NCBI GenBank assembly: GCA_041398825.1
Contig: JAWKTX010000015.1
Location: 1-64,000, forward strand
Reading direction: 5' to 3'
DNA from: Planctomycetaceae bacterium
Lineage (GTDB): Bacteria > Planctomycetota > Planctomycetia > Planctomycetales > Planctomycetaceae
DNA length: 64,000 bases
The position numbers and the translations under genes were made by a program. The notes under the pieces were generated by a model. The model saw only the letters and a list, made by a program, of their open reading frames with translations. It made no database searches and was not told the DNA's origin. Shown here in pieces: positions 8,983 through 18,204 of the stretch. Within the stretch, counting starts at the first letter, position 1; each line of letters begins with the position of its first letter.

Positions 8983-10380
8983 ATGTCGCCTGAAACCCGT
9001 CAAACCAATTCCTGGACTGAGTATTCCGTCATGCCAATTTTTTCTGATCACCCTGTCGATCGTTGTCGGGCTGATGTTCAGCAGGTCAATCGTCGTCAGA
9101 GTCTTTCTGCGATGGCCGCCACGGGGTCTGCTGTTGGCTTCGCAAATCCCCTGATGTCCGGAGTGTCGACCGCACAGGAAACGGACATTGCCCATCTGCC
9201 GAAGGGTGGCGTGGAGCATGTGATTTCGATCTGGCTCGGCGGCGGCATGGGTCAGATCGACACTTTTGACCCAAAACAGTTGGGGGATCCCAAAACACGA
9301 AAAGCGGGTGCGTATTACCCATCCATTCCCACTGCGGTCGATGGTGTCCACGTCTGTGAACATCTGAAGAACTTAGCACCACTGATGGATCGTGTGACAG
9401 CGATTCGCTCCGTGCATCACGAAATGATCGATGAGCATGCGGCGGCAACGAACCGAATGCATACGGGCCGTCCGGTTTCAGGTACGATCACGTATCCATC
9501 GATTGGATCAATCGTGTCTCATGAGCGTGGCCCTGCCGCACCCGGTGTACCAGCTTATGTACTTATCGGTTATCCAAACGTGACCCGTGGCCCGGGCTTT
9601 CTTGGATCTTCTGCAGGCTATCTTTACCTGACTGACACCAGCAAAGGTCCGGCGGGGCTGTCACCAGCGGTGGGCATCGATGCCGAACGACAGTCTCGAC
9701 GTGAACGATTTCTGAACGCCATTGGTGAGACGCGTGAGGCGGCGGATCGAAAGTTACAGGACTACGAAGCAACGATCGCTGCAAGTTTGAAACTCAGTGG
9801 TCCGGAATTCCAGCGGGTGTTCGAACTGGACCGCGAATCGGATGACCTTCGAAATCGTTACGGAGGGGAATTCGGTCAGCGGTGTCTGCTGAGCCGTCGG
9901 CTGGCCGAACGCGGCGTTCGGTTTATTGAGGTCTCTCACAATCTGAATTTCCTGAATGGCGCGGGATGGGACGTCCACAATCAGGGCATCCTGCAGCAAC
10001 ATGCCCTGATTCAGGAACTGGACACCGCCGTCGCGACGCTGATTGAGGATCTGGAGCGTCTGAAAATGCTGGACAAGACCTTGATTGCCATCACAACAGA
10101 ATTCGGGCGCCCGCCGGAATTTGACAGTGCAGGCGGTCGGGGTCATCAGGGGCGAGCGTTCACCTGCGTGCTGGCAGGGGGCGGACTGCGGCACTGCGGC
10201 GCGTACGGTGAGACAGACGAACTGTCCAAAAAAATCGTTTCTGACCCGGTTTCTGTGCCGGACTTCTTCGCCACTATCTGCGCAGCTGCTGGTATTGACC
10301 CATCCAGATACCTCTACGACGGAGACCGACCTGTTCCGGTGACCGATAACGGGATCCCTGTCGCGAAACTATTTTCGTGA
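8983..10380 (+). CDS. DUF1501 family protein, Tat-exported, paired with PSCyt gene
   Basis: A 465-residue DUF1501 protein whose start lies 5 nt after the upstream PSCyt/DUF1553 gene, the standard planctomycete pairing. A twin-arginine-like motif NRRQSL (about 36-41) precedes AMAATGSAVGFA. Landmarks are WLGGGMGQIDTFDPK, AGWDVHNQG, and EFGRPPEFDSAGGRGHQ near the end. A later ATG at 9031 would shorten the N terminus to a more normal Tat signal length and is a real alternative. The pairing implies that the two products work in one exported complex or pathway, but no reaction is known. Confidence 0.9.
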   Translation: MSPETRQTNSWTEYSVMPIFSDHPVDRCRADVQQVNRRQSLSAMAATGSAVGFANPLMSGVSTAQETDIAHLPKGGVEHVISIWLGGGMGQIDTFDPKQLGDPKTRKAGAYYPSIPTAVDGVHVCEHLKNLAPLMDRVTAIRSVHHEMIDEHAAATNRMHTGRPVSGTITYPSIGSIVSHERGPAAPGVPAYVLIGYPNVTRGPGFLGSSAGYLYLTDTSKGPAGLSPAVGIDAERQSRRERFLNAIGETREAADRKLQDYEATIAASLKLSGPEFQRVFELDRESDDLRNRYGGEFGQRCLLSRRLAERGVRFIEVSHNLNFLNGAGWDVHNQGILQQHALIQELDTAVATLIEDLERLKMLDKTLIAITTEFGRPPEFDSAGGRGHQGRAFTCVLAGGGLRHCGAYGETDELSKKIVSDPVSVPDFFATICAAAGIDPSRYLYDGDRPVPVTDNGIPVAKLFS

Positions 10381-10619
10381 CCACGATGTCGGACACAGGA
10401 AGTGGGAAAAGCAGTTTTTCAATTCCGTATCCGAACGTGTACAATGTCGTTGTCCGGGTTGATTCCATGATGGATGGACCGCCCGGACTCTTGCTTCTGT
10501 GACAGGCTTTCACAGCGGCTGTCCCCACCCATGATTTCCTGCCACGTGGCATCCCGCCAAGTACTATCCAGCCAATTTGCGACGCGTTCTGCGTCAGGTT
10601 CATAAAGAATTGCTGCCCC

Positions 10620-13299
10620 ATGATTTCGGAATCAAATCATTTCCACTGCCCTTCGGGCCGCAGGCCGATTTTGAGATGGAAGTCTCTGTTCGTTTTCGGC
10701 TTGATTCTGTCGAACGCGGCATTTGCTGCGTCCCACGCTAACGCTCAGGCAGTGGAAGACAACCGACAGAAAGAAGAATTCTTCGAAACGCATGTTCGAC
10801 CGTTGCTCCTGGATCGTTGCATCGAATGCCACGGGCCGAAGAAACAGGAAGGCGAACTGCGGCTTGATCAGCGACAACAGGTACTTCAGGCCATTGTCAG
10901 TGATGTGAAGCTGATCGACCTGGAATCGGTAACTCAAAGTCGTCTGCTTCAGGTAATTCAGCACGCGGAAGACGATGTCCAGATGCCGCCTTCGTCAAAG
11001 CTACCGGATGAATCGATTGCTGTCCTGACCAGATGGATCAGCGAAGGAGCCTTCTGGCCGGAAACAGCAAATCTGGAAGCCGACGCAATCCAGCGGGCAG
11101 AACAGTGGCGTCAGCACTGGGCGTTTCAACCGCCTGTGATGCCGGATCTGTCTCAGGTCCCGGATGCCATGAATCCGGTGGATTATTTTGTTACATCGAA
11201 GCTGTCAGAAAAACAGCTGCATCCGTCACCAGGAGCAGACATTCGAACTCTGGTTCGTCGTCTCTCGTATGCGTTGACTGGCCTGCCGCCAGCACTGGGT
11301 GATTATGATGCAGCGGAAAAGGCGGCTGGCGATAAGAAGGCCTGGATAAATCAGTACACGGACCAGCTTCGGCGTCGCCCCACTATGGTGAGCGATGGGC
11401 TCGCTACTGGATGGATATCGCACGTTATTCTGACACGCGTGGTTATGTCTTTACAGCAGATCGAGAATACCCGGAAGCGTGGAAGTTTCGCGAATGGGTG
11501 ATTCGGTCCCTGAATGCCGACATGCCTTACGACGAATTTGAAACGACAGATCGCTGCCGATCAGATGCCGGGTTCGGATGATGGGAATCAGCTTGGCAGC
11601 CATGGGATACCTGACACTGGGACGTCGGTTTCTGAACAACAAGCATGACATCATTGATGATCGAATCGACGTAACGATTCGCGGAATGCAGGGGTTAACC
11701 ATTGATGCCCGATGTCATGACCACAAGTTCGATCCAATTCCTGCCGCGGATTACTACTTCGTATGGCGTCTTCGATTCATCCGACGACCTGGCAATGAGC
11801 CATCCAATCTGAGGCTGTTGATCGGGAAAAGCCTGTCGAACCGGTCATTTTTCTTCGCGGCCAACTCTGGCAATCGGGGCGACCGTGTCCCTAGGGGCGA
11901 TTTCGTCTATGCTGGCGGGCGATGCCCCGTCGTTCTCAGTTGGCAGTGGACGAATGGAACTCGCTGAAGCTATTGCCAGCACAGACAACCCGCTGACAGC
12001 ACGGGTTGCTGTCAATCGTATCTGGATGCACTTATTCGGGCGTGGTCTGGTGGATTCGCCAAGCGATTTCGGAGTGCGAACGGATCCGCCATCGCACCCG
12101 GAACTTCTTGACTACCTGAGTGTTCAGTTCATGCAGAACAACTGGTCGAACAAGTCGATCATCCGGCAGATTGTAGCCATCGGAAACCTTCCTTCGTTCG
12201 AGTGATCCACGGCCCGATGCTCTCTCTGTGGATCCGGAAAATCGTTTGCTCTGCCGAATGAATCGTCGTCGACTGGACTTCGAAGCTCATCGGGATTCGA
12301 TGCTGATGGTCGCCGGCCGGCTGGACGAAACAATTGGTGGGACATCTGTGGATATTACCGCCGCCGATGTGCCGCCGCGGCGAACTGTTTACGCTCGTAT
12401 CGATCGACAAAACCTTCCCGGCGTGTTTCGCACGTTTGATCTTGCCAACCCGGATACGCACGCTGCAACGTTTCGAAACGACGGTCCCTCAGCAAGCACT
12501 CTTCCAGTGGAACAACAGCTTTGTAATGCAACAGGCAGAAGCGGCCGCTCGGCGGACAGAAAGTTCGGGCGATTATGGCGGCAATAACGAACAGCGAATT
12601 CAGCAACTGTTTCTAACGATCCTTCAGCGTCCGGCAACACAGACGGAAGCAGCAGATGCTAAGGCGTTCCTGGATGGGTTCGCCAGTGAACAGGCATCAG
12701 CCGATGAGCGGTCGGGGTGGAGCTACGGCTGGGGGGCTCTTGATGAAGGCACAAATGTCGTCACGTCATTTACGCGATTCCGGCATTACGAGAAAGGTCG
12801 CTGGCAAGGCAGCAACCAGTTTCCGGATCCGACACTGGGGCACCTTACTCTGAACAAAGGGGGCGGACACACGGGCAACGACATCCATCATTCGGTGATT
12901 CGTCGATGGAAGACTGATACTTCCTGTCAAGTTACCGTCAGGAGTCAACTGGGACATCCCGCTGCACAGGGCGATGGTGTTCGGGGAAGGTTGATCGTAT
13001 CCGACGGACGGCTCCTGGGTGATGCCGTCGTGCACAATTCGTCGGCGTCGATCGATGTTCCTTCTGTGGAATTGCAGGCGGGGCAATGGATCGATTTTGT
13101 CGCCGATTGTCGGGCGAGTAGTGCATTTGATTCGTTCAACTGGACCATTCAGCTGGTACCTTCAGTGAACGGAAATGTGATCCGGACCTGGAATTCGGAA
13201 CAGGATTTCGGGCGCGAACAATCTCAGCCGTTGCTGGACGCGTGGTCTCAGCTTGCGCAAACTTTGATGCTGACCAACGAATTCGTTTTTGTTGACTAG
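10620..13299 (+). pseudogene. PSCyt1-DUF1549-DUF1553 gene broken by multiple frameshifts
   Basis: Conserved family sequence runs from end to end but hops between frames. The first 250 residues are intact: signal peptide, then PSCyt1 with CIECH at 67-71. Loss of one base near 11370 moves LLASPHYG into the next frame. Further shifts lie near 11540 (MPYDEF, then KRQIAAD), 11595 (AAMGYLTLGRRF), 11758, 11860-11920, 12190 and 12463, with an in-frame TGA at 11810. The expected CARCH of DUF1549 reads DARCH because one codon equivalent is missing, removing the first cysteine. From about 12463 to 13299 the DUF1553 end and an extra beta-rich tail are intact. Damage is confined to the middle 1.1 kb. This could be true decay or poor consensus in the assembly. 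Confidence 0.85.
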
Positions 13300-13334
13300 C
13301 TCGTCCGGACCGCAGTCAAGGAAATCATCTGGCG

Positions 13335-14966
13335 ATGGATCCCCACACCGAACCGTCGAAAACGCAGCGCCAGCGCTGGCCTCTCCATTTCCGAATTCTG
13401 GCAGCCATGGTGGTTGGGACGGTCATCGGACTGGCCCTGAATCCCGGCAAAATTCCACTCACACAGGATGTTCATCTTCAGGTGACCCGTTCTGATGAGG
13501 GGATTTCGGTTCAGGAAACCGTCACGGGCGCCGAGGATGGTGATGCGGCCGCCATTCTATTTCGTGAATCGTTTGCAAGTGACGATGAATTTCGACGCAG
13601 CTATCCCCGACTGATGGAGCTGCTGGGAGAAAACGATACCGTGCAGGTGCCAGTCACCGATGGTGTCGCCCGTGTTCAGCACGAAATGAGCGGAACGACC
13701 GTCATCTGGCAGAGGAAACACAACGAGGTTCCCGCAGTCAGCCAGTTTTCGGCACGAGAAATTGATCAGCTGCCAGCCTTCTGGAAGCAGATTGCGACTG
13801 AACATCCGCCCGGAGTCACGCACCAGGTGATCTCACTGGTCCGGTTTATCGGCGATTTGTTTCTTCGCCTGTTAAAAATGGTGACGGTGCCTCTGATTGC
13901 GACTTCGCTGATCACAGGAGTCGCCGGCTTGGGTGCACACGGCGGATTCGGGCGTATGTTCGGGCGGACACTGTTTTACTACCTCGGCACCAGCCTTCTG
14001 GCGATTACCACCGGCATCATTCTGGTCAACATCATTCAGCCCGGAGTCGGCGCAACACTGCCGGGCGGCGGCCGTACGATCTCTTCTCCTGAAGGGACCC
14101 TGGGAGAAATCCTGATTGCGCAGCTCCTTCGAATGATTCCTCAAAACCCGGTGCAGGCGTTTGCAAATGGCGAATTCCTCTCCATCATCTCTTTCTCAAT
14201 TCTGTTTGGAATGTTCATCAACGTCGTGGGGGGCGATTCGGGAAAGCGACTGGCAGATTTTTTCGATGCGGCATTTCATGTCATGATGCGAATGACAACG
14301 TGGATTATCGGATTTGCTCCGATCGGTGTCTTCGCATTCATGCTGTATGCAACAGCGACTCAGGGATTTGAGATCTTCGGTATCCTTGCCAAATATATGA
14401 TCACCGTCTTCCTCGCGTTGTTGATTCACGGCTGTGTGACTCTTCCAGTTCTGGTTCGCATTTTCGGGCGACGCAGTCCGGTGGCATTTGCGAAGGCGAT
14501 GACGCCTTCACTATTGACGGCATTCTCAACCGCTTCTTCAAATGCAGCGTTGCCGTTGACCATGAGTTGCGTGGAACAGCGGGCCGGTGTCTCCAATCGC
14601 ACGAGTTCCTTCGTTTTGCCTCTGGGGGCAACGATCAACATGGATGGCACCGCTCTTTACGAAGCCGTCGCAGTTTTGTTTATCGCACAGGCAACGCCGG
14701 GATTTGATCTGACTCTGGCGCAGCAGATCACGGTCGCGATTACCGCCCTGCTGGCCAGTGTGGGCGCTGCAGGAATTCCACACGCAGGACTGGTCATGAT
14801 GGCCATTGTCCTGCAGGCTGTCGGGCTGCCTCTGGAATCACAGGGCATCATTATCGCAGTGGATCGAATCCTGGACATGTGCCGCACCACCGTGAACGTG
14901 TGGAGTGATTCGTGTGGGTGTGCCGTCATTGATCGGGTGACGAATTCGCCCCAATCCGAGTCATAA
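13335..14966 (+). CDS. Dicarboxylate/amino acid:cation symporter (DAACS, SDF family)
   Basis: A 543-residue inner-membrane transporter of the glutamate/dicarboxylate symporter family. The core is recognisable: TM1 at about 18-34, TM2 from about 160 (LFLRLLKMVTVPLIATSLITGV), a serine-rich hairpin AFSTASSNAALP, the TM7 motif NMDGT at 435-439, the hairpin AAGIPHAGLVMM, and TM8 DRILDMCRTTVNVWSDS. In relatives the last motif is usually NVTGD or NVxGD, so Gly is Ser here. Between TM1 and TM2 is a non-membrane insertion of roughly 120 residues, far longer than in typical members. AAGGA lies about 12 nt before the ATG. Substrate not predictable; glutamate, aspartate or C4-dicarboxylate are likely. 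Confidence 0.92.
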   Translation: MDPHTEPSKTQRQRWPLHFRILAAMVVGTVIGLALNPGKIPLTQDVHLQVTRSDEGISVQETVTGAEDGDAAAILFRESFASDDEFRRSYPRLMELLGENDTVQVPVTDGVARVQHEMSGTTVIWQRKHNEVPAVSQFSAREIDQLPAFWKQIATEHPPGVTHQVISLVRFIGDLFLRLLKMVTVPLIATSLITGVAGLGAHGGFGRMFGRTLFYYLGTSLLAITTGIILVNIIQPGVGATLPGGGRTISSPEGTLGEILIAQLLRMIPQNPVQAFANGEFLSIISFSILFGMFINVVGGDSGKRLADFFDAAFHVMMRMTTWIIGFAPIGVFAFMLYATATQGFEIFGILAKYMITVFLALLIHGCVTLPVLVRIFGRRSPVAFAKAMTPSLLTAFSTASSNAALPLTMSCVEQRAGVSNRTSSFVLPLGATINMDGTALYEAVAVLFIAQATPGFDLTLAQQITVAITALLASVGAAGIPHAGLVMMAIVLQAVGLPLESQGIIIAVDRILDMCRTTVNVWSDSCGCAVIDRVTNSPQSES

Positions 14967-15372
14967 GTGCCTATCGAGACTCACGTTGCGAGCCTGCGGC
15001 CGATCAACAGAAACGAATTTTGCGACCCGCAAATCGTCGGCTGTGTACCTCCCGCAAGGTGTTTTTTGAGAGCGATGCCGGAACCTCACAGGGAACAAAC
15101 TCTGAGGCTGTGTATTCGGCAGAATCTGCCGACGAAAGTCCATGGAACCACTGACGTTACGAAGCGAAAGCGGTCTTGATCCGATCTTCGGAATGCCTTT
15201 ATAACTCTGCCTGTTTCTTCGCATGAGCTAAGGGAAGCTGGAAGGTCTCGCGCCTTTTCCCTCTGATCACGCCCGTCCACTTCAGCACGTTCTTCCAGCC
15301 ATCCTCTCATTGTCCGGTGTCTCTGTGGCTGTGATTCATCTACCAGACAGCAACCTCTTCATCCCATCGGGC
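14967..15372. other. Intergenic with one dyad
   Basis: No gene seen. A 17 bp dyad TCGGCAGAATCTGCCGA lies at 15116-15132, with perfect 8 bp arms around one base. It could be an operator for the following gene. Confidence 0.35.
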
Positions 15373-16554
15373 ATGCGCTGCCCGCGGGCCCGCCATTCTA
15401 TTCGAGGGGCTGTTCTGTGGGTTTTGATGGTGCTGACAACCGGATGCACCGGACGAACGATCAAAGTCGACAATCCGGTCTTCGACAATGCTCCGCCTCG
15501 CAAGTCTCTGGTGAACAGTGCTTCAAGCGATCGTGGGGTGGGAATGGCAAGTCTTTCAGATGAAGGCGTGCAGCCCGTCGGTTTTTCGCCGACCAGCACA
15601 GCACCAATGAGCGCGACAACAATCGTGGCTCTGGTCAATAGCCGCCCGGTTTTCCTGGATGACGTTGCTGGTGACTACCGAAAGCTGCTCGAATCAAAAA
15701 GCGAACTGACGACAGATCAGCGGAATTATCTCCTGCGTCAGCATTTGGAAAAACAGTTGCCGGATTACGTCCGTCAGGAAGTGGTCGTGCAGACACTCCG
15801 GCAAAAAGTTCCTGCGGATCGTCAGAAGATGATTACAGATTCCCTGGAACCGATGTTTCAGCAGATTACAGAAAACATCAAAGCCGAACGTGAGCTGAAC
15901 TCCGACCAGGAGTTTGCAGAGCTGCTCGCCAGTCAGGGGATGACAGTGGCCCGACTGAGGGATCAGTTTGTGCGGGTTCAAATGGTCAACGGTTACATTG
16001 CCACACTGGCTAATCCTCCAAAGTCTGTCGATCGAACAGACATGGTTAAGTATTATCGCGAACACATCGACGATTACACGACGGAAGAACAGGTGCGTGT
16101 CGCGGAGATTATTGTTCGCTTCGATTCGCACGGAGGTCAGACAGGTGCGAGCGAAGTCATGCAGTCGGTTCTGAAACAATTGGAATCCGGACGAAGTTTC
16201 GGGGATGTTGCCGAAGCATTCTCAGACGCATTAAGCTCAGAAAAGAAGGGCGATATTGGATGGATTCAGCAGGGATCTTTCGCAGATAAGGAACTGGAAC
16301 AAATGCTGTTTCAGTTACCGGAAGGTCGCATGACACGCGTACTGACGCGTGAGGATCGACTTGAACTCTTCTATATCACCAGCCACCGCAGCCGGACGAC
16401 TGTCGCGTTCGAAGACCTGCAGAAAGAAATTGAAAAGGCGATCCTGAAAGAAAAGGCCGAAGCGGCCAAAGATCGTGTCATCGACGACCTGATGGCCAAA
16501 GCCACCGTCGAAACCATGTTCGATGAAGGATTTCGCGGCCACACGCAGTTCTGA
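15373..16554 (+). CDS. Parvulin-type peptidyl-prolyl isomerase, predicted lipoprotein
   Basis: A SurA/PrsA-like periplasmic folding factor. From the ATG at 15373 the protein has 393 residues and opens with a lipoprotein-like signal: basic n-region, hydrophobic GAVLWVLMVL, then TTGC. A TTG start at 15310 is possible but spoils the signal. An N-terminal chaperone-like helical part (IVALVNSRPVFLDD, about 80-230) is followed by a parvulin rotamase domain at about 245-345 (VRVAEIIVRF, SGRSFGDVAEAFSDALSS, GDIGWIQQG, LPEGRMTRVL) and a helical tail. It probably helps fold or protect exported proteins. The following 367 nt hold no gene, so it is likely monocistronic. Confidence 0.88.
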   Translation: MRCPRARHSIRGAVLWVLMVLTTGCTGRTIKVDNPVFDNAPPRKSLVNSASSDRGVGMASLSDEGVQPVGFSPTSTAPMSATTIVALVNSRPVFLDDVAGDYRKLLESKSELTTDQRNYLLRQHLEKQLPDYVRQEVVVQTLRQKVPADRQKMITDSLEPMFQQITENIKAERELNSDQEFAELLASQGMTVARLRDQFVRVQMVNGYIATLANPPKSVDRTDMVKYYREHIDDYTTEEQVRVAEIIVRFDSHGGQTGASEVMQSVLKQLESGRSFGDVAEAFSDALSSEKKGDIGWIQQGSFADKELEQMLFQLPEGRMTRVLTREDRLELFYITSHRSRTTVAFEDLQKEIEKAILKEKAEAAKDRVIDDLMAKATVETMFDEGFRGHTQF

Positions 16555-16921
16555 AGTCGCGAATGACTACTGGTTCCTGCTTTAGCTGGTCCTTCGAATT
16601 CAGTACTCGGCAGCAATAATCTCGCGATGCAGTCGGTTCCCGGGACAGATGCTGCTCGCGTCTCTGTCTCCGTCTGCCTCCTCCGGCGTTCCGGACCGCC
16701 AGAAAATCACTGGCAGCGCATCGATGCAGTCCCTTTGAAATTGACACCGTCTGTAAAACTTCAGGCAGTTTCTCCTGCCCAAAGAAGACACTGGCCGGAA
16801 GAGCGTTAAGATGCGGGAAGAAAGAGCAGCTCGTCGTTCCTGCGGTCATACGGCATCGTCTGTTCACTCCTGATACTTGCCCTCAGTACAGCATTCTGCT
16901 TCGGCCGCTCAAGCCATCAAT
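16555..16921. other. Intergenic, no gene seen
   Basis: Both strands carry open frames here, but none has family features or a credible start. No strong hairpin was found after the isomerase stop codon. Confidence 0.35.
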
Positions 16922-18157
16922 ATGAATCGTTCTCGCAGTTCTGGTCCGTCGTCCCGTTCATCCAAATCGCGTCGTGCAAAGCGCGAAGACAATCATGCGG
17001 ACGGCATTCAAATGAAGTCGGTAGCCGATCGACTGATCATTGAAGCGTGCGGGGAGTTGCTGGGACCGAATGTTCTGGTTGTTCTGCTCAATGGGACGAC
17101 GCTCGCCACGGGACTACGCGAAACGCGACCAGATTTCAGTTATACATTCTTTACGCCAGAGCATTTCTTCTTTCAGACACTTCAGACATTTCATTCTGAA
17201 TGTCGGTCCATGGATCCGGATTCCGCCGAACAGACGTCGGCGATTTCAGACTTCGCCCTCCTGAGTTTGGGGCAAGACTCAAAAACGGAGATGGAAGTAC
17301 GCCTGTTGTGCGATGTGGATCCCCCGACCGGGCCCTATGACAGTATTGCTTTCCCGACCAATGCGATTGGCTCGGCCGAACAGACTCAGGAATTGCTTCA
17401 GATCTGCCACCTGCGTTTGAAGCTGGGTGGTCGACTTGTCGCATCGACCAACAATCCCAAAGACAAATGGCTGCATGCTCAACTTCGTTCGATCTTTGAC
17501 AAAGTCACGGTTTCAAGCCATCGAGACGGTGTCGTATACATCGCCAGAAAGCAGGAACACTTAAAGAAAGAAAAAGATTTCAGTTCGACTTTTGCATTTC
17601 GTTTCCGCGAACAGCTTGTCTCCGTCAGAAGTCGCCCGGGAGTCTTCAGCCACCGCAAAGTCGATGGAGGCGCGAGATCGCTCATTCGATCTCTTGACCT
17701 TCTGGTCCCGTCGGACGACGAACCAAACCGCGCATTTGATGCGAGGAAAATCGTTGATCTTGGATGTGGCTGTGGCGCCGTGGCCGCAGCTGCAGCATTG
17801 CAGTATCCGGAAGCACAGGTGCTGGCGGTTGACAGTCATACTCGAGCCATCGAATCGACTCGCCGGACCGCGACGGCGAATGGACTGAACAACGTAAGCA
17901 CGATGCTGGCCTCAGATGCCATCATTCCGGAACCGAACAGCTGGGATCTGTTCCTGACGAATCCTCCGTACTATTCTGACTACCGCATTTCAGAGGTCTT
18001 CATTCAGTCTGCTCGGATTGCCTTGCGGCCAGGTGGACGTATTCACCTGGTGACCAAACTTACGGACTGGCACGAAGCCCGACTGAACCAGCTGTTTCGC
18101 GATGTCCAGGTTCACCGAATTGGTGAATATGATGTCCTGACCGCTCGTAAGCGATGA
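16922..18157 (+). CDS. RsmC/RlmG-like rRNA methyltransferase
   Basis: A SAM-dependent methyltransferase of the MTS small-domain type. From the ATG at 16922 it has 411 residues. The first 40 are basic and low-complexity. An N-terminal pseudo-methyltransferase half (about 45-225) precedes the catalytic half, as in RsmC and RlmG. The catalytic half has the SAM loop VDLGCGCGAVAAAAAL at about 278-293 and the N6/N2 methylase motif NPPYY at about 347-351. The family methylates guanine N2 in rRNA; which rRNA position applies here cannot be read. It ends 47 nt before recG and is probably cotranscribed with it. A TTG at 16877 would extend the N terminus. Confidence 0.85.
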   Translation: MNRSRSSGPSSRSSKSRRAKREDNHADGIQMKSVADRLIIEACGELLGPNVLVVLLNGTTLATGLRETRPDFSYTFFTPEHFFFQTLQTFHSECRSMDPDSAEQTSAISDFALLSLGQDSKTEMEVRLLCDVDPPTGPYDSIAFPTNAIGSAEQTQELLQICHLRLKLGGRLVASTNNPKDKWLHAQLRSIFDKVTVSSHRDGVVYIARKQEHLKKEKDFSSTFAFRFREQLVSVRSRPGVFSHRKVDGGARSLIRSLDLLVPSDDEPNRAFDARKIVDLGCGCGAVAAAAALQYPEAQVLAVDSHTRAIESTRRTATANGLNNVSTMLASDAIIPEPNSWDLFLTNPPYYSDYRISEVFIQSARIALRPGGRIHLVTKLTDWHEARLNQLFRDVQVHRIGEYDVLTARKR

Positions 18158-18204
18158 TTCTGCCAGGCTTCCCCTGATTTATCGTTCGCACAGCCGCTAC
18201 TGCT

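Noticed and set aside
16478..16867. 129-codon minus-strand frame after the isomerase gene
   Set aside because: It overlaps the isomerase C terminus, is rich in Arg and Cys and has no recognisable features.
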